Origin: DASCNA01 sp036011305
GTDB taxonomy: Bacteria > Verrucomicrobiota > Lentisphaeria > Victivallales > GWF2-38-69
Length of the DNA stretch: 59,731 nucleotides
Reading direction: 5' to 3'
NCBI GenBank assembly: GCA_036011305.1
Contig: DASCNA010000278.1
Coordinates: 1 to 59,731 of the forward strand
In this document: positions 45,437 through 54,758 of the stretch, piece by piece
Position numbering within the stretch: the first letter of the stretch is position 1
How the letters are laid out: each line of letters opens with the position of its first letter
Made by a program: the position numbers and the translations under genes
The notes under the pieces: generated by a model
The model's database searches: none
Seen by the model: the letters and a program-made list of their open reading frames with translations, nothing else
Told to the model about the DNA's origin: nothing

Positions 45437-45487
45437 GAATTTACGTGAATTTTATTTAACTTATTATCTGTATCATTGTGATAAAAA
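45433..45487 (-). pseudogene. fossil 3' end of a FUSC B gene
   Basis: About 18 codons upstream of A3 read DTDNKLNKIHVNS then TGA. They align with the C-terminus of B1 (DTDLESSEVNLNS then TGA at 47993), including the ATGA overlap with the following A gene. Confidence 0.7.
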
Positions 45488-45577
45488 ATATCAATAGGAA
45501 ACTCAGAAACAGCAATAGTTGTAAAAACTATTTTAAGACTTAACGGTATCTTAAAATATAAAAAAAATCTTGTGCAT
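45488..45577 (-). pseudogene. fossil 5' end of the MFS transporter gene
   Basis: From an ATG at 45577 the minus strand matches the first 30 or so codons of the MFS gene at 41718-43040 (FKIP ... LKIVFTTIAVSEF). An 8-base deletion shifts the frame. The match ends abruptly near 45488, at the junction with the fossil B gene end. Confidence 0.78.
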
Positions 45578-45730
45578 AGTTTAATACTATCATTTAAGTT
45601 ATGTTTTTGCTATAAGATTATTATGAAACATATTTTTTAGTATACATTTCTACTATTCACTTAAAAATACGAATCTTAATCCAGCATTTGAAACTGTTTT
45701 GTATACTGTCTACAACATTTGAATTTATCA
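45578..45730. repeat. noncoding block, copy between FUSC pairs
   Basis: Duplicate of 43041-43206 left by the tandem duplication. It holds a copy of the MFS leader but now precedes only a broken MFS start. Confidence 0.8.
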
Positions 45731-46789
45731 CTATGCTGTTGATTGATCAGAATATTTTTTTTGGTAAATAAAATCAGTAAGTTCATCAAAATTTTTTGAC
45801 AGTTCATACATCTCTTTAGCATATAAAAGTGTTGAAAATTTATTATATGAATTATTTTTGATAAAGGTTTTCAGCAACTCAGAGGTTTCATCTTTTTTAC
45901 CATGCATATATTTCCTCATATAATTAAATTTATCTTCTATCATTTTACATATATTTAAAAATTCTTCTTTGTCATATGCTGTCACATCAAGTTTACTATG
46001 CCCAACAATGCAGAGTATTTTTCTCAACCTAAAATTGATCTGCTCTATCGATTGAAACAAATAGTTAGAGATCTCTTCTTGATTTTCATCATACTCTATT
46101 TCAAATCTAAAGTTTTTATAGTTATTCTCAATAGAAGATATACTTGCCATCATTTTTTTCATTATCATTCTAGACTCACTACTCAGGATTTTATGTCCTA
46201 TAAAACATTCATTGCTCATCCTGACCATTTCACCAATTGTACAAAAATATTCGCTCACCCCAGATCGTAGCTTTCTTGTTGAAAGTGCAGCCCTTTTATA
46301 TATTGTAAATTCACAGATTAAAGCAATGACTACTCCCATACCAGTAAAAGTCAATCTCCTTGCCAATGTAGCCCCTACGCTAAAACCTGTAGGATAGAGC
46401 ACTGCATAAATAATCGGTATGAACATAGTAATCAACATAACTGTTATACAGTAATTACCACTCATATAATATATATAAAATAAAACAAACCATATCACCG
46501 GAAGAAGATATCCCCATCTATAATCAGAATACATAAATATATTAACATATAGAAAACCAAAAATTAACCCAAGAAATGTTCCCAATATTCTATCAGATGA
46601 TTTTTTAACCATGTATCCCTGAGAAGGCAGCAGGAACATAATTGCAATAGTCATTGGTATCCAGTAACCGTGATCACTGGAAAATTTTAAAGATATTTCT
46701 AAAATAATCCCGATAGTTAATGCTACGGCAATACAAAATGCTTCCTGTAGCATAAGTTTTTTCTGCTTGATTATAATAAAATTTTTCAT
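45731..46789 (-). CDS. FUSC-family half-exporter B2 (C-terminal-half type)
   Basis: This 352-residue near-twin of B3 has the same helices, HGYWIPMTIAIMFLLPSQGY, SSDRILGTFLGLIFGFL, and the soluble tail with LRKILCIVGHSKL. It carries two extra residues near the N-terminus and four at the C-terminus. It follows A2 by 64 bases and is its presumed partner. The two copies differ at scattered positions without stops or frameshifts, so both are likely under selection. Confidence 0.85.
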   Translation of the reverse strand: MKNFIIIKQKKLMLQEAFCIAVALTIGIILEISLKFSSDHGYWIPMTIAIMFLLPSQGYMVKKSSDRILGTFLGLIFGFLYVNIFMYSDYRWGYLLPVIWFVLFYIYYMSGNYCITVMLITMFIPIIYAVLYPTGFSVGATLARRLTFTGMGVVIALICEFTIYKRAALSTRKLRSGVSEYFCTIGEMVRMSNECFIGHKILSSESRMIMKKMMASISSIENNYKNFRFEIEYDENQEEISNYLFQSIEQINFRLRKILCIVGHSKLDVTAYDKEEFLNICKMIEDKFNYMRKYMHGKKDETSELLKTFIKNNSYNKFSTLLYAKEMYELSKNFDELTDFIYQKKYSDQSTA

Positions 46790-46853
46790 GATAACATATT
46801 AAAAATATCACTTTTGAAATGAACTGACTCTTGTCAATTCATAAATAGTCTGT

Positions 46854-47996
46854 TTAGTTTGAATTTATTATTCTATATCTTATAGCTAATTGTTTTCGAA
46901 GCTTTTCTATATCTTCAATAATACACCATAGTCCATAATTAAATTCCAATATCCGTTTATCAATTTTACGACAATCGTTTTTCTTAAATTCAGCAACATT
47001 TTCCTTCCAGTTTTCTATTAAATTCAAATCAACTATATCATGATCGGGTATTTCTCTTTTCTTAATAATACTTGATAATTTCTTAAGTCTTAGACTTAAA
47101 TTCATTATTAATTCATCAGTTAAAGGGACATACATATTGATCTGTTCATGCAAATCATAATAACCTGACAAAAAAGCTATTTCCCTAAAAAGTCTTCTAT
47201 AGAAATAATAAACTGCAATTGCCTTACGGGAATACACAATATTTTTGGAAAAAATATACTGTTCCTGCTCTATAACTATATCAGCCTTATATACAGCAGT
47301 GGCAACTTTGTGATAAAATTTATCTATCTTTGTTTTAAAGATATTTTCAACAACAATATCAATTCTATCCATAAAAGGTCTATTAAACAGATATTTATTA
47401 TCGATCTCTCTACTTATATTTTTTCTGTCTATTTCTGTAAATACAGTAAAAGAATCATTGACTAATTCAGAAATATATACTAACGAAGATCTAATTCTGA
47501 ATCTAGTAGTAAAGTACTCGAACAGGAATAGAGAAATTATTGCAAGTATAAATGCAATTAAAATCCCAATGCAACTTTCTACTCCATTATACCAACCTTT
47601 AGGCAACCCCAAAGAAATAGCTATAAAAATAGCTGCCAACCCACCGACCATTCGATATTTTACTGAAGAATAAATCTGTATGAATAAAAAAAACAGTAAA
47701 ATAATAAGAACAAATTGATGTTTGGCAAAAACACATATTACAAACTGACCAACCATAATTTCTAGTGATAATAGAACCATATTTATAATTTTATTTTTAT
47801 AATCTAAGAAAAATAATGATGGCACCAGAATAAAAGCCGGCGTAAAAAAGATAAACAGATTAAACGGCCATCTAAAATAGACAAGACAGAAAATGCCCAA
47901 ACAACCTGGTATAGTATTTTTCATGGCATTAATAAAATGCTCATTTGTTGGGTCATATGAATGAATAATTCTATAAATTTTTTTTAATATTATCAT
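46854..47996 (-). CDS. FUSC-like half-exporter A2 (N-terminal-half type)
   Basis: This 380-residue N-terminal-half protein has the same length as A3. Helices lie at about 22-165 with KGWYNGVESC; the soluble part includes EIDNKYLFNRPFMDRIDIVVE and KFYHKVATAVYKADIVIEQEQY. The start codon overlaps the B1 stop (ATGA at 47993-47996), which indicates translational coupling to the first pair. It is the parent or sister of A3 in the tandem duplication. Confidence 0.82.
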   Translation of the reverse strand: MIILKKIYRIIHSYDPTNEHFINAMKNTIPGCLGIFCLVYFRWPFNLFIFFTPAFILVPSLFFLDYKNKIINMVLLSLEIMVGQFVICVFAKHQFVLIILLFFLFIQIYSSVKYRMVGGLAAIFIAISLGLPKGWYNGVESCIGILIAFILAIISLFLFEYFTTRFRIRSSLVYISELVNDSFTVFTEIDRKNISREIDNKYLFNRPFMDRIDIVVENIFKTKIDKFYHKVATAVYKADIVIEQEQYIFSKNIVYSRKAIAVYYFYRRLFREIAFLSGYYDLHEQINMYVPLTDELIMNLSLRLKKLSSIIKKREIPDHDIVDLNLIENWKENVAEFKKNDCRKIDKRILEFNYGLWCIIEDIEKLRKQLAIRYRIINSN

Positions 47997-49084
47997 GAGT
48001 TAAGGTTAACTTCAGAAGACTCAAGATCTGTGTCTTTATTATAAATATTCACATGAACAAAATTTGAATACTCATCAAATATTTTACTTAAAGCATAAAT
48101 TTCTTTACTATATAAATAGGTAGCAGAGAGGCTACCTGCTTTGTTTTTTACCAATTCAGATATTATCATTTCTGTAATATCATCTGTTTTTCCATAAAAG
48201 TAGTATCCGATATGCTTATACTTATTAGCTACTGCATTTACCGTTTTTGTTAGTTTTGCTTTTCCATATATAGATTCTTCAAAACGACCGTGTCCTATAA
48301 TACATATAATCTTTCTAAGTCTAAAATTTATTTCTTCAATTGAAGTAAAAAGCTTATTTATGGATTCTTTTTGAATTTTGTCGTCACCATAATATTCATA
48401 TGCCATATCTAAATACAGGCTTTCTAATGCCACAATTTTTCTCAACCGCTGTCTAAGACTATTTCTAATTTTATTATCAATAGGAATCTGTTTAACAAAA
48501 AAATCATTACAAATATTTAAAAATTCTCCCGTACTATAAAAATATTTTCTTAATTCAAGTTTAAAGTCCCTTAAAGACAGCGCAGCTTTTTTATATATTG
48601 TAAATTCACAAATTAAAGCAACAGAAACACCAACTATAGTAAAAATAAACCTTAAGGCTAAAGTATCATTTAGATTATAATAACCTGCTTTCGGAGAAAA
48701 GAGATCGAAGGTGATAGGGATATACATTGATAAGAGCATTACAAAAATAGTATAATTGTTTGTAATACTGTAAAAATACCACATGAAAAACCATATTACA
48801 GGCAAAAGGTAAATCCATCTATAATCAAAATACATAAAGATTTCTGTATATAGAAACCCAAATATAAGTCCTAAAAATGTACCAAGAACTCTGCTCCTTG
48901 TTCTTCTTATTATGCTTCCGCGTTTCGGTAGGATAAACATTAGAGAGATGGTCATTGGAATCCAGTAACCGTGTGGCTGTTTCAGTGAAAAATCAAGAAC
49001 TACTCCTATAGTAAAAGCGGTTGCTATGCAAATAGCCTGCTGAAAAGATAATTTTAATCTATTTAATGTATAGAAATCAGCCAT
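47993..49084 (-). CDS. FUSC-family half-exporter B1 (C-terminal-half type)
   Basis: This 363-residue C-terminal-half protein is more divergent than B2 and B3. It keeps PHGYWIPMTISLMFILPKRGS and RTRSRVLGTFLGLIFGFL, the FUSC core, and the soluble helical tail with LRKIICIIGHGRF. It is encoded 25 bases after A1 and overlaps A2 by four bases. Its TGA stop in that overlap is good evidence that TGA terminates normally in this organism. Confidence 0.85.
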   Translation of the reverse strand: MADFYTLNRLKLSFQQAICIATAFTIGVVLDFSLKQPHGYWIPMTISLMFILPKRGSIIRRTRSRVLGTFLGLIFGFLYTEIFMYFDYRWIYLLPVIWFFMWYFYSITNNYTIFVMLLSMYIPITFDLFSPKAGYYNLNDTLALRFIFTIVGVSVALICEFTIYKKAALSLRDFKLELRKYFYSTGEFLNICNDFFVKQIPIDNKIRNSLRQRLRKIVALESLYLDMAYEYYGDDKIQKESINKLFTSIEEINFRLRKIICIIGHGRFEESIYGKAKLTKTVNAVANKYKHIGYYFYGKTDDITEMIISELVKNKAGSLSATYLYSKEIYALSKIFDEYSNFVHVNIYNKDTDLESSEVNLNS

Positions 49085-49109
49085 ATATTCCTAATTTTTG
49101 AGTTAAAAT

Positions 49110-50243
49110 CTAGATTATTCCGTATCTTAAATTCAACTTATTTCTAGTCATATCTAAATCTTCAAGAAGGCATTTAAGACCAAAGAAAAACTCTAATTCA
49201 TCATCAGTGATATTAGTATATTTCTTTTTGCAAAATTCATCTAAATGATATTTCCAATTATCTATTAGCTTAGAATCTCTGAATTCTTTTTCAGGAGGCC
49301 TTCTCTCTTTTATCATATCAGACAGCAGCTTTAACCTGTGATTAATGTTATTTATCAAATCATTAGTAAGAGGTACGTAATAATTTAGTTCTTTATTATT
49401 ACTGTAATAATATCTCATAAAACCTATCGCTCTGAACATTTTCAAATAAAAGACATAAACATCTTTGACATAAACTGCATACATAATATTTTTTTTGAAA
49501 AAATATTTCTGACTGTCTATTACCATATCAACTTTATATTTGGCTAATGTAATTTTATGATAGAATTTATCTCTTCTGTTTTTAAAAATATTTTCTACCA
49601 GAATATCAGACCTATTAAAATATCTACTGTTATAAAGTAATTTATTCTTAACCTCACTTTCTATTCTATCTCTATCATTCGTAGTATAACAGACAAAACT
49701 GTCGTAAATTAATTCTGAAATATAGATAATAGAAGAACGCATTATAAACCTTGATGTAAAATACTCGAATAAAAACAGGAACATAATAGCAATTAATAAA
49801 GATAGACCGCAGTCTATAATTCTGTTAAATCCGTTATACCAACCAGGCTGCAGATTTAAAAAAATTGCAATCCAACATGGTGCTATTATTCCAATATACC
49901 TTCTCTTTATAGATGAAAAAATAAATAAAATAATTAAGAATAAAACTACTGTAAGAATAGTTTTATGATGATATAAAATTGCAATTGCCAACTGACTCCC
50001 TGCAAGAATTAAAGTGTATAAAATCATATTAAATATTTTGTTTTTATAATCAAGGCTATATGTAGATATAAGTAGAATTGTAGACGGAATATAGAAAATA
50101 ATAAAGCTTAACGGTCTTCTGGAAACCATATAAAACAATACACCTGTCAGATTTGGTAATGTCCATATCAGTGCAGTTACAAAATATCCCCCTGTCGGAT
50201 CATAAGCACGAATAATATTATATATTTTATTATACAGCTTCAT
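49110..50243 (-). CDS. FUSC-like half-exporter A1 (N-terminal-half type)
   Basis: This 377-residue first and most divergent A protein has about six helices in residues 25-170 and the shared PGWYNG motif. The soluble region includes NRSDILVENIFKNRRDKFYHK, the block most conserved between the three A proteins. It lies 38 bases after the membrane-fusion protein gene and 25 bases before B1, and is the presumed original exporter half next to the adaptor. Confidence 0.8.
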   Translation of the reverse strand: MKLYNKIYNIIRAYDPTGGYFVTALIWTLPNLTGVLFYMVSRRPLSFIIFYIPSTILLISTYSLDYKNKIFNMILYTLILAGSQLAIAILYHHKTILTVVLFLIILFIFSSIKRRYIGIIAPCWIAIFLNLQPGWYNGFNRIIDCGLSLLIAIMFLFLFEYFTSRFIMRSSIIYISELIYDSFVCYTTNDRDRIESEVKNKLLYNSRYFNRSDILVENIFKNRRDKFYHKITLAKYKVDMVIDSQKYFFKKNIMYAVYVKDVYVFYLKMFRAIGFMRYYYSNNKELNYYVPLTNDLINNINHRLKLLSDMIKERRPPEKEFRDSKLIDNWKYHLDEFCKKKYTNITDDELEFFFGLKCLLEDLDMTRNKLNLRYGII

Positions 50244-50281
50244 TGAAAGTAAAACTTTCTGCTTAAATTGATCTACTTAAA

Positions 50282-51319
50282 TTAAAAGAAATCAATCTGC
50301 CAGAATAAATGCCTTATAATATCATCTTCTGTATCGATAATAACAGTCGCTGTTGCTCCTACATGCAGAGGATATTTATCAATTTCTTTGTCAGTTATTT
50401 TTATCTGAACAGGAAATCTCTGTGGAAGAAGGAACCACTCATTTTCTTTTATCACTTCAGCTAACTGATTCTCTGCTGAAGTTAACTGTCTATTTACATT
50501 CCAGCCTATATTTGCTACTCTTCCCTCAAAATATTTATAAGGATACAGCCAGAGTTTTATCCATACTTTCTGTCCTTCTCTAACATTGCTCAATTCTGTT
50601 TCTTTAATATTCGCCTGTATCCACCACTCGTCAGTATCAATAAATGAAAAAAGAGGTTTGCCCTGATCAGCATAAACACTCTTAGTTAAATACATATTTG
50701 AAACTATACCATCAGTCTGAGCATAAATAGTAGTTAAGCTCAGGTTAACTTTTGCTTCTTCAAGCTCTGCGGATAAACTTTCAACTGTAGCATAAGCATT
50801 TTGCAAATTCTCTTTGGTAACATTCATTCCGGCTTCGGCTATTTTTAGCTGTGCTTGAGCAACCTCTCGCTCTCTCACCAATATTTCTGCACTTTTAGTT
50901 GGAACTGCATGAACTTTATTTAACTCTACAGCCTGCTTTGCAAGGTAATTAGAATTTTCGTATAATGATAGCTTTCCTTTGATTTTAAGATTATCAATTA
51001 TTAATTGTTCTTTAAAAGCCTGTGCACTATACTGAGCTGCTTTCATTTGATTCTCAAGCTGTTTTACTTTAAGTTCATAGGGAATTTTAAAAACAGTCAG
51101 AAGCTTATCACCTTTTTTAACATGTTGATTATTTTTAACATAAATATCAGTTATATGCCCGGACACTAAAGCTGAAACCGGTCTTATATTAGCAACTATG
51201 AAAGCATCGTCTGTTCTCGGATGTCTATGAAGATACAAGTAATACATTAAAAATAAAAAAAGAATAATCAAAATAATAATAACAACTTTATTTCTGGCGT
51301 AAAATCTTTTGAAAGACAT
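50282..51319 (-). CDS. HlyD/AaeA-like membrane-fusion protein
   Basis: This 345-residue periplasmic adaptor of the HlyD/EmrA/AaeA type has a single N-terminal transmembrane helix (about 12-29, KVVIIILIILFLFLMYYLY). It is followed by a barrel-sandwich hybrid (SALVSGHITDIYVKNNQHVKKGD near 50-72), a long coiled-coil hairpin (about 85-200), TTIYAQTDGIVSNMYL, and the beta-barrel part. GGAG nine bases before ATG supports the start. It heads the FUSC row, as AaeA does beside AaeB. No outer-membrane TolC-type channel is encoded in the window. Confidence 0.92.
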   Translation of the reverse strand: MSFKRFYARNKVVIIILIILFLFLMYYLYLHRHPRTDDAFIVANIRPVSALVSGHITDIYVKNNQHVKKGDKLLTVFKIPYELKVKQLENQMKAAQYSAQAFKEQLIIDNLKIKGKLSLYENSNYLAKQAVELNKVHAVPTKSAEILVREREVAQAQLKIAEAGMNVTKENLQNAYATVESLSAELEEAKVNLSLTTIYAQTDGIVSNMYLTKSVYADQGKPLFSFIDTDEWWIQANIKETELSNVREGQKVWIKLWLYPYKYFEGRVANIGWNVNRQLTSAENQLAEVIKENEWFLLPQRFPVQIKITDKEIDKYPLHVGATATVIIDTEDDIIRHLFWQIDFF

Positions 51320-51363
51320 ATGAAATACTCCATTTGTTATATTTTAGATGTATGTACAATTGA

Positions 51364-51372
51364 ATTATATCA
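51364..51372 (-). promoter_or_regulatory. extended -10 promoter of the FUSC exporter cluster
   Basis: TGATATAAT on the minus strand lies about 45 bases before the membrane-fusion protein start. It is followed by TCA, as at the HTH-PAS promoter. No good -35 is seen. The glgP terminator is just upstream. Confidence 0.5.
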
Positions 51373-51393
51373 TATTCTCATTTTTTTTTACAC

Positions 51394-51430
51394 AAAAAAA
51401 AGAGTGATTAATTATTATAATTATCACTCT
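51394..51430 (-). terminator. rho-independent terminator of glgP
   Basis: An 8-bp perfect stem (AGAGTGAT / ATCACTCT), extended by further A-T pairs, is followed on the minus strand by a long T run. It lies 35 bases after the glycogen phosphorylase stop. Confidence 0.85.
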
Positions 51431-51465
51431 AGGTTTTAAAGTTTATTTTGAATTGAAATAAACAA

Positions 51466-53919
51466 TTATTTTTTCTTTTTCAAATCAAGTCCCCAGATTT
51501 CTTCAGCATATTCTTTAATAGTTCTGTCGCTGGAGAAATACCCCATATTAGCTACATTTAATATTGATTTGCGTATCCAATTATCCTGATCTCGATAATT
51601 TTCATCAACTAGTTTCTGGCATTCAATATATTTTTCAAAATCTGCTAATAACATGTATTTATCACCATCTTCCAGCAAAGACTTGACAATTGGTTTGAAT
51701 CTATCAGGTTCATCTTGAGAAAAATATCCTGATTCAATTAAATTTATAACATTACGCAGTTTTTCATTTGAATTAAAGTAGTCATAAGGATTATATCCCT
51801 TTGCATTGAGCTCCTCTACCTCATCAGAATTAAGACCGAATATAAAAATATTATCATCTCCCACTTCATCCTTTATTTCAATATTAGCTCCGTCAAGGGT
51901 GCCGATAGTCAATGCACCATTCAATGCGAATTTCATGTTACCTGTACCAGATGCTTCTGTGCCTGCAGTAGATATCTGTTCAGACAGATCGCTGGCAGGG
52001 AAGATTTTCTCCGCAAGAGAAACCCTGTAATTAGGTATGAACAGCAGTTTTAAATAAGAGGAAGTCTCAGAATCATTATTTATCACATTTCCTACATCAT
52101 TAATTAATTTTATGATCAGTTTAGCCATATGGTAGCCAGGTGCAGCTTTTCCTCCAATCATAACTGTTCTTGGTACAAAACTGCTTTTGTCTGAACTCCC
52201 TTTAAGTTCAAGGTATCTATTAATAACATTCAATACATTTAATAGCTGTCTTTTATATTCATGTATTCTTTTCACCTGAACATCAAACATAGTATTAGGA
52301 TCAACATCATAACCAAATTCAGATTTTAAAAACCTGACAAAATTAATTTTATTCTTTGATTTAACAAACTTCCAAGCTCTGTAAAAATCCTTATTATCTG
52401 CAAATTTTTCTAATTTTTTCAAATCAGAGAGATCACTTACCCAGGCAGGTCCTATAGTATCTGTAATTAAACCTGACAATAAACGATTTGCCTGTTTTAA
52501 CCATCTTCTTTGAGTGATACCGTTTGTTTTATTATTAAATTTTTCCGGCCATAATTTATAAAAATCAGAAAATAATTCATCTTTCAACAGCTGAGTGTGC
52601 AGTTTTGCAACACCGTTTACCGAATGTGATCCGATTATTCCCAAATAAGCCATTCTGACTTTTTTTACTGAACCTTCTTCAATAATTGACATATTCTTAA
52701 GCTTTTGCTCATCCCCTGGATATGTTTTTTTAATAATGTCCAGAAATCTGCTGTTTATCTCATAAATAATTTCCATTAACCTAGGCAGCAGATTCCCCAT
52801 AAGAGACACATTCCATTTTTCCAATGCTTCAGGCATGAGTGTATGATTTGTAAAAGCAAAAGTTTTAGTAACAATATCCCAGGCCTCATCCCACTCCAAT
52901 TGGTAATCATCTATCATAATTCTCATCAACTCAGGGATAGCTATAGTCGGATGAGTATCATTGAGCTGTATGGCAACTTTTTCAGGAAATAGATCAAAAG
53001 AGTTGTTATTTTTAAAAAAACATTCGATAATGCACTGCAGTGATGCAGAAACAAAAAAGTACTGCTGTTTTAATCTGAGCTCCCTTCCTGCCACAAAATC
53101 ATCTTCAGGATAAAGAACTTTAGAAATAGTTTCGTCTTCACTTTTTTCTTCTACAGCTTTTATATAATCTCCATTATTAAAATAATCCAAATTAAATTCA
53201 TCAGTAGATTGAGCAGACCACAGGGTTAAAAGATTTACGGTTTCGTTTCTATATCCCGGTATCAGTAAATCGTATGGAACAGCCAAAATATCGTCAGTAT
53301 CAACCCATTCAACACTATATTTTCCGCTATTATTAATACGGGGTCTAGTCTTACCGTAAAATTTAATTCTACACATTTTATCAGTACGTTTTACTGCCCA
53401 TGGATTTCCTTTGAAAAGCCAGTTGTCCGGATATTCTACCTGATATCCATTTTCAATACCCTGATTAAACATACCGTATTCATATCTTATTCCAAAACCA
53501 AAACCAGGGATATTCATTGTCGCCATGGAGTCAAGAAAACATGCGGCTAATCTTCCGAGTCCGCCATTTCCAAGCCCGGCATCATATTCCATTTCATAAA
53601 GCTCTTCAAGATCCATTCCCAAAGTTTTAAGGAGGTGGTAAGCAATATATTCCATATTCAAATTAAGTGCTGCATTCTGGAGGGAACGTCCAATCAGGAA
53701 TTCCAGCGACAAATAGTAAACCCTTTTAGAATTTTCTCGTTTATATTTTTTTAATGTGGTAAGCCATCTATCTAATAATTTATCTCTTAAAGAGACTGAA
53801 AATATTTTGTATTTATCATAATCCGTCGCATCCTCTCTGCTTTTACCAATTGTATGATGCAAAATATTTGCGCATAATATTTCAAAATCGCGAATTTTAT
53901 GTATATCTTCTCTATCCAT
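51466..53919 (-). CDS. glgP: glycogen/starch/alpha-glucan phosphorylase
   Basis: This 817-residue PLP enzyme releases glucose 1-phosphate from alpha-1,4-glucans. The family blocks are plain: YLSLEFLIGRSLQN, DAGLGNGGLGRLAACFLDSMA, QLNDTHPTIAIPELMR, KRIHEYKRQLLN, and the PLP lysine segment EASGTGNMKFALNGALTIGTLDGANIEI (described here as one continuous block near residues 650-680). Length is typical. GAGG before ATG supports the start. It indicates glycogen storage or use of alpha-glucan. No other glg gene is in the window. Confidence 0.96.
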   Translation of the reverse strand: MDREDIHKIRDFEILCANILHHTIGKSREDATDYDKYKIFSVSLRDKLLDRWLTTLKKYKRENSKRVYYLSLEFLIGRSLQNAALNLNMEYIAYHLLKTLGMDLEELYEMEYDAGLGNGGLGRLAACFLDSMATMNIPGFGFGIRYEYGMFNQGIENGYQVEYPDNWLFKGNPWAVKRTDKMCRIKFYGKTRPRINNSGKYSVEWVDTDDILAVPYDLLIPGYRNETVNLLTLWSAQSTDEFNLDYFNNGDYIKAVEEKSEDETISKVLYPEDDFVAGRELRLKQQYFFVSASLQCIIECFFKNNNSFDLFPEKVAIQLNDTHPTIAIPELMRIMIDDYQLEWDEAWDIVTKTFAFTNHTLMPEALEKWNVSLMGNLLPRLMEIIYEINSRFLDIIKKTYPGDEQKLKNMSIIEEGSVKKVRMAYLGIIGSHSVNGVAKLHTQLLKDELFSDFYKLWPEKFNNKTNGITQRRWLKQANRLLSGLITDTIGPAWVSDLSDLKKLEKFADNKDFYRAWKFVKSKNKINFVRFLKSEFGYDVDPNTMFDVQVKRIHEYKRQLLNVLNVINRYLELKGSSDKSSFVPRTVMIGGKAAPGYHMAKLIIKLINDVGNVINNDSETSSYLKLLFIPNYRVSLAEKIFPASDLSEQISTAGTEASGTGNMKFALNGALTIGTLDGANIEIKDEVGDDNIFIFGLNSDEVEELNAKGYNPYDYFNSNEKLRNVINLIESGYFSQDEPDRFKPIVKSLLEDGDKYMLLADFEKYIECQKLVDENYRDQDNWIRKSILNVANMGYFSSDRTIKEYAEEIWGLDLKKKK

Positions 53920-53943
53920 AAGTACCTCAGAGCAAATTAGCTG

Positions 53944-54738
53944 TCAGTTATTTAAAAAATTCAATATAACATCTATGTATTCTTTTTTATCTTCAAGCAT
54001 TGGAGTATGGGCTGAACTGGACATAATCACCTGTCTGCTGTTCGTAAACTGTTTAAACATCTTTTCAGATTCATCTAAAGGAATCATAAAATCTTTTCCA
54101 CCAGAAACAACAAGTATTTTATTCTTAATATTCCTCAATCTATCTAACGCATAATGACTTATACAGGCTGAAGCCTGCCCAAGAAAACCATCTTTAGTAA
54201 TGGCATACGGATAATTATCAATGAACTCCATCAACATATCAAAATTATCCTTATCATTAATAAATTCATTAGAATATAACAGATGAGCAAAAATTCTATT
54301 AATTATTTTTATATCTACATTCTGTTTATACATCAAGCTTAATGTTTGGATTAAGTGATTATTTCTATAATTATTTGCCCCCATTGTATTTGACAATATC
54401 AATCGGTTAACTGATTCTGGATGGGCTAATGCCAGTTCCTGAACTATATATCCTCCCATTGAATATCCTAATATATCAGGTTTGCTTAGGTTAAGTTTCT
54501 GAATGAATTCGTAAGTATCGTCTGCCATCTGTTTGATAGAATAACAGCCTTTTGCTACAGTAGTTCTTCCGGCACCTCTGTTATCAAAAACTATAACTTT
54601 ATAGTATCTAGTCAAAACATTAAGAATTGTTCTGAAAGTATCACATGTGCCACCTAAGCCTGTAATCAAAACAAGAGGTGTTCCCTTGCCGTGTATTTCA
54701 TAATAAGCAGTAATATCTTTTATTTTTAAATAAGTCAT
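53944..54738 (-). CDS. alpha/beta hydrolase
   Basis: This 264-residue serine hydrolase has an oxyanion-hole segment ITGLGGTCDTF (about 25-35) and nucleophile elbow GYSMGG (Ser93). The probable acid is in VSGGKDFMIP (about residue 213), and the histidine is in SSAHTPML (about 244). AGGAG before ATG supports the start. It lies between the AmrS-like gene and glgP, close to both (20-25 bases), so these may be co-transcribed from serC. The substrate is unknown. Confidence 0.88.
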   Translation of the reverse strand: MTYLKIKDITAYYEIHGKGTPLVLITGLGGTCDTFRTILNVLTRYYKVIVFDNRGAGRTTVAKGCYSIKQMADDTYEFIQKLNLSKPDILGYSMGGYIVQELALAHPESVNRLILSNTMGANNYRNNHLIQTLSLMYKQNVDIKIINRIFAHLLYSNEFINDKDNFDMLMEFIDNYPYAITKDGFLGQASACISHYALDRLRNIKNKILVVSGGKDFMIPLDESEKMFKQFTNSRQVIMSSSAHTPMLEDKKEYIDVILNFLNN

Positions 54739-54758
54739 TGCGAATGTCTCCTGAAGTC

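Noticed and set aside
43207..50243. A and B FUSC genes as single genes split by frameshift
   Set aside because: All three pairs break at the same place, with proper stops and new starts, and with spacers of 25-64 bases; random breakage would not do that three times.
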